9,151 nucleotides of DNA from Pseudomonadota bacterium (GTDB taxonomy: Bacteria > Pseudomonadota > Gammaproteobacteria > Steroidobacterales > Rariloculaceae): NCBI GenBank assembly GCA_009843005.1, contig VYEH01000232.1, forward strand, positions 1 through 9,151. Direction: 5' to 3'. The position numbers were made by a program, and so were the translations under genes. This document shows, piece by piece, positions 1 to 5,193 of this stretch (its first letter is position 1; the number at the start of each line of letters is the position of its first letter). The notes under the pieces are model-generated. The model did not search any database. It saw only the letters and a program-made list of their open reading frames with translations, and was not told where the DNA came from.

Positions 1-452
1 GAGTGGAAGACGCCGCGCGGGTAGGGGCACTGGGTGACAATTCGGCGACGTTGAGCGGCGGCCGGCCCGGCGTGCTCCACGGCGCTCATTCCATGCTGCT
101 CTACGATGATGACGGCCAGATACAGGAGACCCATTCCGTATCGGCCGGTCTGGACTACCCGGGCGTGGGACCGGAACACTCGCTGCTGCAGATGATCGGC
201 CGGGTGGACTACGTCACTGCCAGCGACGCCGAGGCGCTGGATGCCGTTGCCGAGTGCTGCGCCGCCGAGGGAATCCTTCCTGCGCTTGAAAGTGCCCACG
301 CCATCGCGGGCGCCCGCCGCTGGGCCGCCGGGAATCCCGGCGCGAGAATTCTGATCGGGCTTTCCGGCCGGGGCGACAAGGACATGCCGATCCTGCGCCG
401 CTTTCCGGTCGCGTCCGCCGTTATCGAGGAGGCTGCCGATGATGCCGCATGA
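1..452 (+). CDS. trpB: Tryptophan synthase beta chain, C-terminal part (5' end outside window)
   Basis: TrpB is the PLP enzyme that condenses indole, channelled from the alpha subunit, with serine to give tryptophan, acting in the cytoplasmic alpha2beta2 complex. About 149 C-terminal residues are visible in the frame of base 3, out of roughly 400 in the family, so the start, the PLP-binding lysine and the N-terminal half lie outside. The GTG at base 3 is an internal codon. Recognisable family blocks are the stretch ending SAGLDYPGVGPEH, the LESAHA motif (Glu codon 288-290, equivalent to E. coli Glu350) and LSGRGDKD (Ser codon 363-365, the residue that contacts the PLP ring nitrogen). The stop at 450-452 lies inside trpA, a 14-base overlap typical of translational coupling that keeps the two subunits equal. 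The assignment is very secure. Confidence 0.97.
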   Translation, partial: VEDAARVGALGDNSATLSGGRPGVLHGAHSMLLYDDDGQIQETHSVSAGLDYPGVGPEHSLLQMIGRVDYVTASDAEALDAVAECCAAEGILPALESAHAIAGARRWAAGNPGARILIGLSGRGDKDMPILRRFPVASAVIEEAADDAA

Positions 453-1200
453 GGACATCGAGCGGGCGCTTGAAGCATCGGACGGTCCGGCCCTGATTGC
501 CTTCCTGACCGCCGGGTACCCGGCAACGGACAGCTTTCTGGACATTCTCTCGCAGGTGGAGGCCGCATCCGACGCGGTGGAGATCGGCGTTCCATTCACC
601 GATCCCATGGCGGACGGCGTGACCGTTCAGCGTTCCAGCCACGCCGCCATCGAGAATGGCGTGAGTCTGCGATGGATCCTGGATCGACTGGCCGGGCGAA
701 GCACGCCGCCGGCGGCTCCGCTGCTGTTGATGAGCTACCTGAATCCGCTGCTCGCGTTCGGCTACGACGAGCTTGCTGCCCTCGCCCGTGAAGCGGGTGT
801 GAGCGGCTTCATCGTACCCGATCTGCCCTTCGAGGAAAGTGCGCCGTTCAGGGCATCACTGGAACCGGAGGGTCTGGCACTGGTGCAGCTCGTGACGCCT
901 GCCACTCCCGCTGAGCGCCTTTCCGGGCTTTGCGCACAGAGTCAGGGATTTGTGTATGCGGTCACGCGAACCGGGATCACCGGAGGAGAGGTCGATCTGC
1001 CCACGGAAATCACGAACTACCTTCGTGCTGTCAAGGAGCATTCGCGTGTGCCCGTCTGTGCGGGTTTCGGTGTGCGGACCCGGGAGCAGGTGGCGCGCAT
1101 CGCCCGTCACGCCGACGGCGTGGTCGTCGGCTCCGCGCTGGTGGAAGTCCTCGAGCGCGGCGCCAGCCCGGGCGAGTTTCTCTACGGCCTGCGGCCCTGA
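439..1200 (+). CDS. trpA: Tryptophan synthase alpha chain
   Basis: TrpA is a TIM-barrel lyase that cleaves indole-3-glycerol phosphate to indole and glyceraldehyde 3-phosphate and passes indole to TrpB. The 253-residue product is close to the usual 250-270. The catalytic acids are present: Glu48 in VEIGVPF and Asp59 in DPMADG, matching E. coli Glu49 and Asp60. Also present are the FLTAGYP block (22-28), MSYLNPL, the FIVPDLP strand, the VTRTGITG loop 6, and the phosphate-binding GFGVRT and GSALVE segments. Many homologues have Pro straight after DPMADG; here it is Val61, a tolerated variant. GAGGAGG at 426-432 lies inside the trpB end and serves ATG 439 (spacing 6) or ATG 442 (spacing 9), so the start is uncertain by one codon. 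It overlaps trpB by 14 bases. Confidence 0.97.
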   Translation: MMPHEDIERALEASDGPALIAFLTAGYPATDSFLDILSQVEAASDAVEIGVPFTDPMADGVTVQRSSHAAIENGVSLRWILDRLAGRSTPPAAPLLLMSYLNPLLAFGYDELAALAREAGVSGFIVPDLPFEESAPFRASLEPEGLALVQLVTPATPAERLSGLCAQSQGFVYAVTRTGITGGEVDLPTEITNYLRAVKEHSRVPVCAGFGVRTREQVARIARHADGVVVGSALVEVLERGASPGEFLYGLRP

Positions 1201-1229
1201 CAGGCGCAGCCCGTAACAGCCGCCAAGCC

Positions 1230-1544
1230 ATGAAACGATTGATCTCCCACGAATCCCTGGCCCATGTCGGCCATGTCCGGAACCTGCTGGAGCAGTCCGG
1301 AATCGCCTGCGTGGTAAGGAACGAGCAACTCTCCGGCGGCCTGGGGGAGATTCCGTTTCTGGAGTGTCTTCCGGAACTCTGGGTGCTCAGGGATGAAGAC
1401 CTTGCCCGGGCGCAGGCGCTGATCCGTGACATGGAACACACCGGCCCACCGCGCGGCCCCTGGCGATGCCGGCGCTGCGGCGAGAGCAATGAAGGCCAGT
1501 TCGCCGCCTGCTGGCAGTGCGGGGCTGCCGACCCGTCCGAGTAG
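1230..1544 (+). CDS. DUF2007 protein with C-terminal RanBP2-type zinc finger
   Basis: This 104-residue protein starts 29 bases after trpA, so it probably shares the trp transcript. Residues 1-70 match what I know of DUF2007, annotated elsewhere as a putative signal-transducing domain: an opening segment on moving up or down a hierarchy (SHESLAHVGHVRNLLEQSGI), a strand with VVRNEQ, a conserved PELWV segment near 48-52, and a helix beginning DLARAQALI. After a Pro/Gly linker comes a zinc finger with Trp78, Cys80, Cys83, Asn87, Cys94 and Cys97. The spacing W-x-C-x2-C-x3-N-x6-C-x2-C is exactly the RanBP2 type. No membrane segment or signal peptide is visible. The ribosome-binding site before ATG 1230 is weak. 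Its function is unknown. A link to tryptophan synthesis rests on position alone. Confidence 0.85.
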   Translation: MKRLISHESLAHVGHVRNLLEQSGIACVVRNEQLSGGLGEIPFLECLPELWVLRDEDLARAQALIRDMEHTGPPRGPWRCRRCGESNEGQFAACWQCGAADPSE

Positions 1545-1619
1545 CGTGCGCCACGAGCCCGCGTTTCGGGTCGAATTCGGACCAACTTCCCAATTAGGCC
1601 GTATTTTCGGGGAACGTCA

Positions 1620-1647
1620 TTGTGCTGCAAGGGGTAATTGGTATACT
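1620..1647 (+). promoter_or_regulatory. Putative sigma-70 promoter for the STAS gene
   Basis: TATACT at 1642-1647 matches five of six bases of the -10 consensus. TTGTGC at 1620-1625, 16 bases upstream, matches three of six of the -35. Transcription would start near 1654, about 30 bases before ATG 1683. This fits the 138-base gap after the zinc-finger gene and argues against the in-frame TTG at 1638, which lies upstream of the -10. The evidence is consensus matching by eye only. Confidence 0.45.
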
Positions 1648-1682
1648 GCGCCGCTGTTAAACCATTCTGGAAACAAGGGCAG

Positions 1683-2021
1683 ATGGAAATTTCCACCGAG
1701 AACAGGGACGGTGCGCTGATCGCCAGGGCCGCGGGCCGCATCGACGGCGCCAATGCGCGGGATTTCGAAGCGGCCGTGCAGTCCGCCATCCACGATTGCG
1801 AGGGCCCTGTCATCATCGATTGCGAGGATCTCTCCTACATCAGCAGTGCCGGTTTGCGCGCGATCCTGCTCATCGCCAAGACCCTGGGCAAGCGGAACGT
1901 CAAGTTTGCGCTCTGCTCGCTTTCCGAGCCCATCGCGGAGATTTTTCAGATCAGCGGTTTCGACCAGATCATTTCCACCCACGCATCCCAGTCCGATGCC
2001 ATTGCCGCCGTCGGCGGTTAG
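1683..2021 (+). CDS. STAS-domain protein, anti-anti-sigma factor type
   Basis: This 112-residue single-domain STAS protein resembles SpoIIAA/RsbV. In that family an anti-sigma kinase phosphorylates a conserved serine, and phosphorylation controls partner binding. The signature is DLSYISSAGLRAIL at 49-62. Aligned with the SpoIIAA motif, Ser55 is the likely phospho-acceptor and Ser54 replaces an acidic residue. The remaining strands and helices (IDGANARDFE at 20-29, VKFALCSLSEPIAEIFQISGF at 73-93) span a normal full STAS fold. ATG 1683 is preferred over the in-frame TTG at 1638 because homologues begin near it and a -10 box lies between them. AAGGG at 1675-1679 is a ribosome site with rather short spacing. 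No switch kinase, phosphatase, sigma factor or sulfate transporter is adjacent. It may instead belong to a lipid-transport or chemosensory system encoded elsewhere. Confidence 0.88.
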   Translation: MEISTENRDGALIARAAGRIDGANARDFEAAVQSAIHDCEGPVIIDCEDLSYISSAGLRAILLIAKTLGKRNVKFALCSLSEPIAEIFQISGFDQIISTHASQSDAIAAVGG

Positions 2022-2066
2022 CGGCACTACAAGGCACCAACCAGGATTCGCGCCGGAGTATCAGGG

Positions 2067-2348
2067 ATGGCAAACAGCGGTGTCGAAGAAAAAATCCTGA
2101 CCGTCAGGTACGCCGTCGATTTCAACATCGTCGGCGACAACATCTCGGACATCGCCGAGTTCACGGTCGAGAAATACGAATTCAAGAACGACACGGCGCT
2201 CTCGCCCGAACAGCGCGAGAAAGCGATGAAGGCCATCACGGACGTGCTCTGGCAACAGGTCGAACAACTGAAGCAACAGCACCGGCGGGTGCTGGCGCGC
2301 ATGTTCGACGCAGCCGAGACGACGCTCGAAGAGGTCGTCGGCGAGTAG
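2067..2348 (+). CDS. Uncharacterised 93-residue protein downstream of STAS gene
   Basis: I do not recognise this family. The start is well supported: GGAG at 2055-2058, eight bases before ATG 2067, and 45 bases after the STAS stop, so the two genes are probably cotranscribed. The product has a beta-like N-terminal part (EKILTVRYAVDFNIVGDN, residues 7-25) and, from about 46 to the end, a long charged segment rich in Glu, Gln, Arg and Lys that looks helical and possibly coiled coil (EQREKAMKAI, VEQLKQQHRRVLARMF). There is no signal peptide, membrane segment or cysteine pair. Codon choice resembles the neighbours, and the competing frames on both strands contain only shadow ORFs. It could be a partner of the STAS protein, but this is inferred from gene order alone. 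Confidence 0.7.
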   Translation: MANSGVEEKILTVRYAVDFNIVGDNISDIAEFTVEKYEFKNDTALSPEQREKAMKAITDVLWQQVEQLKQQHRRVLARMFDAAETTLEEVVGE

Positions 2349-2385
2349 GATCGCAAGCCTTCGAACAACCTCCCCAAGATGAGAC

Positions 2386-2475
2386 TGGCGGAGGGAGTGG
2401 GATTCGAACCCACGGACGGGTAAACCCGTCACTTGATTTCGAGTCAAGCCCGTTCGACCACTCCGGCATCCCTCC
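2386..2475 (-). tRNA. tRNA-Ser(CGA)
   Basis: Read on the minus strand, 90 bases fold as a class II tRNA: acceptor stem GGAGGGA (2475-2469) with TCCCTCC (2396-2390), discriminator G at 2389 and an encoded CCA at 2388-2386. The anticodon stem CTTGA/TCAAG encloses the loop CTCGAAA, with anticodon CGA at 2441-2439. A long variable arm (TGACGGGTTTACCCGTCC) and the T arm GTGGG-TTCGAAT-CCCAC follow. The long variable arm plus CGA anticodon identifies serine tRNA reading UCG. The length equals the usual bacterial tRNA-Ser. The gene faces the 93-residue gene tail to tail, 37 bases apart, and diverges from the flavoenzyme gene. Confidence 0.97.
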
Positions 2476-2482
2476 GCGGGCG

Positions 2483-2511
2483 AATCTATCAGCTAGTCTC
2501 TCTTGCGGCAA
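2483..2511 (-). promoter_or_regulatory. Possible promoter of tRNA-Ser
   Basis: On the minus strand TTGCCG (2511-2506) and TAGATT (2488-2483) are separated by 17 bases, each matching four of six consensus bases. Transcription would begin only about 0-2 bases before the mature 5' end at 2475, which is unusually tight for RNase P processing, so the true -10 may be elsewhere. Weak call. Confidence 0.22.
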
Positions 2512-2580
2512 CGGCCGCACTTTACCTGTTGCTTGGTACCATCGGACCAATCCTGGCGTTCAAGAAGGCCTGAGCAGGCA

Positions 2581-4023
2581 TTGAAACTCCGAAAGACCAA
2601 ATTGGCTGACGCCCTACAACGGATTTCCGAAGTGGTCGGCGAGGTGGGCGTGGTGCCGGCGGCGGAGGCCGCGCCGCTGCTGCGCGACTATCGCGGAATC
2701 TACCAGGGGCAGGCCGCATTGGTCGTTCAACCGGCCACGACCCGGGAATGTGCCGGGGTCATCGGGATTTGAGCAGAGGCGGAAATCGGTGTCGTGCCCC
2801 AGGGCGGCAACACGGGTTACTGCGGCGGTGCGACACCCTTCGACGGCGAGCGGCAGATCCTGTTGAGTCTCTCCAGGATGAATCGCATCCGCGAGATCGA
2901 CCCCGTCAATCTGACCATGACCGTGGATGCGGGGATGGTGCTCGCTCGGGTGCATTCCGCTGCGCAGGAGCATGGGCTGATGTTTCCGCTCAGCCTGGGA
3001 GCCGAGGGGTCCTGCCAGATCGGCGGAGTGCTCTCGACCAACGCGGGCGGTGTTGCGGTGCTGCGGTACGGGAACGCGCGGGACCTGGTTCTGGGCATCG
3101 AAGCGGTGCTGCCCGGCGGTGAAGTCCTGTCCGAGCTGAAGGGGCTGCGCAAGGACAACAGCGGCTACGATCTCAAGTCGCTGCTTGTTGGCGCGGAAGG
3201 CACATTGGGGGTGATCACCGCTGCGGTACTGAAGCTGGTTCCCCTGTCGCGAAGCCGGCAGACCGGGTGGCTCGCCGTGCCGACCCCGGCGGCGGCCTGC
3301 ACGGTGCTGCGGCGAATGCAGCGGTATAGCGGCGAGCGGGTCATATCGGCGGAGTACATCTCTCGCCCCTCGCTGGAATTGGTGCTCGAGTTCGTGCCGG
3401 GCACCCGTGATCCGCTGGATCGTCCGTGGCCGCACTATCTACTGTTCGAAGTGGCCGGCGGAGACCTGGAGTCCCGCTTGCGCCGCACCGTGGAGGAAAT
3501 CTTTCAGGCCGGTCTGGAGGCGCGCGAAATCCTGGACGGGATGCTGGCTGGCAGCGGCCGCCAGCGCGAAGCCTTGTGGCGTTTGCGGGAGACGATCCCC
3601 GAGGCGGAGCGACGCGCCGGCGGCTCGGTCAAGCACGATATTTCGGTGAGTGTCTCGGCAATCCCCAAGTTCATGGACGAAGCGGAGCGTTGCCTCAGTA
3701 AGCTGGGACCATGCCGGCTATCGGTAATCGGTCACCTGGGCGACGGAAACCTTCACTACAACCTGCGGCCTCCGCCGGGTTCGGAGCTGGCCGAATTCAG
3801 GGCCGGTCCAGCGCCACAGATGACGGCGGCCGTGCACGATCTGGCGATGCGCCTCGGCGGCAGTTTCAGCGCAGAGCACGGTATCGGCGTGTTGAAGCGC
3901 GACGAGTTGCACCGGTACGCCTCTCCCGCGACACTGAAGGCGATGCGTGCGCTCAAGGCGGCCCTGGACCCGAAGGGCATCATGAATCCCGGCAAGGTAC
4001 TGGGCGCGGACCGGCCCGCTTGA
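2581..4023 (+). pseudogene. FAD-linked oxidase / D-2-hydroxyacid dehydrogenase (GlcD/D2HGDH type) with in-frame TGA at codon 64
   Basis: Enzymes of this family oxidise a D-2-hydroxyacid (glycolate, D-lactate or D-2-hydroxyglutarate) with FAD; the substrate cannot be told from sequence. Read from TTG 2581 there would be 480 positions. The FAD-binding domain (PF01565 type) holds PQGGNTG (73-79), EGSCQIGG (142-149), the TNAGGVAVLRYGN block and EGTLGVIT (206-213). The C-terminal domain (PF02913 type) holds the metal/substrate motif GHLGDGNLHYN, with His385, Asp388, Asn390 and His392, and SAEHGIG with Glu432 and His433. The end, GIMNPGKVL, is normal. The only lesion is TGA at 2770-2772, just before the FAD loop, where relatives often have Cys; the frame continues unchanged on both sides. 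A GTG at 2794 could restart translation, but the product would lack the first FAD-binding strands. The TTG start is uncertain (AAGAAGG at 2562-2568, long spacing). A nonsense mutation is the simplest reading. Base-calling error and selenocysteine are alternatives. Confidence 0.85.
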
Positions 4024-4040
4024 ACGCTTGCTCGAATAGC

Positions 4041-4069
4041 GCAAACAGGCCCTGAACTTGTGCTAAGCT
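4041..4069 (+). promoter_or_regulatory. Weak possible promoter for the DUF1820 gene
   Basis: In the 93-base gap after the flavoenzyme, TGCTAAGCT at 4061-4069 resembles an extended -10 (TG at 4061-4062, one base, TAAGCT). No good -35 is seen 17 bases upstream (GCAAAC at 4041-4046). No hairpin with a T-run is visible in the gap either, so readthrough from upstream is possible. Confidence 0.2.
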
Positions 4070-4116
4070 CACACCCGCTTTCGACCCTGAGAGACACGCC
4101 TCCCCGACATCGATTC

Positions 4117-4470
4117 ATGGCTGCCAAACCGATCTACAAGGTCATCTTCATGAATCAGGGGAAGGTCTACGAGATCTATGCCCGCAATGTCAGCCACGGC
4201 GGCCTGTTCGGCTTCGTGGAAGTGGAGAAGCTGGTATTCGACACGCGCGCAGGCGTCGTGGTCGACCCCTCCGAGGAGCGAATCAAGGACGAGTTCGAAG
4301 GGGTGACCCGCACCTATCTGCCCATGCACTCGGTGCTGCGGGTAGACGAGGTGGACAAGCAGGGCGTGAGCAAGATCACGGAGCCAGAAGGCAGCAACAT
4401 CACTCAGTTTCCCATGCCGATCTACGCGCCGAAAGGCGGGGGCGGCCAGGGCGGGTCGGGGGATGGCTAG
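4117..4470 (+). CDS. DUF1820 family protein
   Basis: This 117-residue cytoplasmic protein matches DUF1820 (PF08850), a conserved gammaproteobacterial family of unknown function. Diagnostic segments are PIYKVIFMNQGKVYEIYAR at 5-23, GLFGFVEVEKLVFD at 29-42, VVVDPSEERIKDEFEGV near 47-63, and the YLPMHSVLRVDEVDKQG block. ATG 4117 is chosen because family members begin a few residues before PIYKVIF; the open frame upstream to 4060 carries no such similarity. The ribosome-binding site is poor. The last 14 residues form a Gly-rich, probably disordered tail (APKGGGGQGGSGDG). The broken hydrolase gene follows after 29 bases, then purL, so all three may share a transcript. No biochemical role is known to me. 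Confidence 0.92.
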   Translation: MAAKPIYKVIFMNQGKVYEIYARNVSHGGLFGFVEVEKLVFDTRAGVVVDPSEERIKDEFEGVTRTYLPMHSVLRVDEVDKQGVSKITEPEGSNITQFPMPIYAPKGGGGQGGSGDG

Positions 4471-4499
4471 CTGATGTCAATGGGCGCTGGCCGGTGACG

Positions 4500-5193
4500 A
4501 TGCGATTCGCCTCCCTGGGCAGCGGTAGCCGGGGCAACGCCGTACTCGTGAACTTCGGCTCTACGCTGCTCATGGTGGACTGCGGTCTGAGCCTCAGGGC
4601 GGCGGAAACCAGGATGGGCATGCTCGATTGCGCGCCTGCCGACGTTTCCGCACTGCTCGTGACCCATGAGCACTCCGATCACATCCAGGGAGTCGCGACA
4701 CTGGCTTTCGCACATCAACCGCCTGCGCAGCGATGAGGCGCTCGAGATCGGCTCGATTCGCATCCAGCCCTTCCCAGTGCCCCACGATGCCCGGGAGCCG
4801 GCGCAATTCTCCTTCAGGGCAGGAGGGCGAAAACTCGGCGTGCTGACGGACACCGGCTTTATCACCCCGCACATACGCATGCAGTTGCAGGACTGTGACG
4901 CGATCGCGGTGGAGTTCAACCACGACCTGGACTCGCTGCGACAAGGGTCCTATCCGGCCCATGTAAAGGAGCGCATCGCCTCGTCGCTGGGGCACCTGAG
5001 CAACGATCAGGCCGCGCAGTTGATGGCGGACGTGGAACATCCGGGGTTGCAGTGGATCGCCGCGCTGCATCTCAGCGGGAAGAACAACACCCCGGGACTG
5101 GTGCGGGAAACCTTGGCCCGGAGCCTGCCTCGCGAATGTCCGCTGCATATCGCAGCCCAGGATCAACCCACCGGATGGATTCCAATTGACTGA
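4500..5193 (+). pseudogene. YycJ/WalJ-type metallo-beta-lactamase-fold hydrolase, frameshifted with apparent internal deletion
   Basis: Two frames together encode one MBL-fold hydrolase. The first (from ATG 4500, stop TGA 4734-4736) gives MRFASLGSGSRGNAVLV, the DCGLSLR segment and the metal site THEHSDH, then GVATLAFAH. The second, one frame over and running to TGA 5191-5193, continues with IQPFPVPHDAREPAQF, LGVLTDTGFITPH, AVEFNHDLDSL, LGHLSNDQAAQL and LHLSGKNNTPGL, all typical of the family. Similarity switches frame at about 4710-4720. The joined product would be about 231 residues, against roughly 250-260 in relatives. The missing part is the strand-and-helix segment after the HEHSDH helix. 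A deletion of about 70-80 bases (3n+2) fits both the shortening and the frame change. GTG 4494 is an alternative start. The ATG at 4666 is an internal shadow start. The natural gene may still be intact if this is an assembly fault. Confidence 0.85.
5173..5188 (+). promoter_or_regulatory. purL ribosome-binding site and TTG start overlapping the upstream stop
   Basis: GGATGGA at 5173-5179 lies six bases before TTG 5186, itself overlapping the TGA 5191-5193 of the upstream frame by eight bases. No ATG or GTG occurs in frame near the family N-terminus. A second TTG at 5207 would remove seven residues and has no good Shine-Dalgarno. The arrangement suggests coupling to the upstream gene. Confidence 0.55.

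Noticed and set aside
930..1229. A longer N-terminal extension of the zinc-finger protein reading back into trpA.
   Set aside because: It overlaps trpA in another frame with Arg-rich, unstructured sequence. The DUF2007 similarity starts at ATG 1230.
1558..1570. A hairpin CCCG-CGTTT-CGGG after the zinc-finger gene as an intrinsic terminator.
   Set aside because: The stem is four pairs plus a wobble and no T-run follows, so it does not qualify as a terminator.
1031..1816. A 261-codon minus-strand open frame spanning trpA, the zinc-finger gene and the STAS gene start.
   Set aside because: It crosses three well-supported plus-strand genes, has no recognisable domain, and its composition is that of a GC shadow.
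2386..2410. The tRNA-Ser 3' end as an integration (att) site.
   Set aside because: No integrase, no repeated copy of the tRNA 3' end and no foreign-looking genes occur in the window.
2770..2772. TGA read as tryptophan (alternative genetic code).
   Set aside because: trpB, trpA and purL end in TGA at exactly the expected family C-termini, and Trp is encoded by TGG throughout.
2794..4023. The downstream part of the flavoenzyme as a separate complete gene from GTG 2794.
   Set aside because: The GTG lies inside the conserved VVPQGGNTG strand, and the family N-terminus is encoded in the same frame just upstream of the TGA. Reinitiation is possible, but the true gene begins earlier.
4666..5193. 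The second part of the hydrolase as an independent gene from ATG 4666.
   Set aside because: The first 16 or so codons overlap the metal-site region in another frame and lack family similarity; similarity begins only at about 4714.
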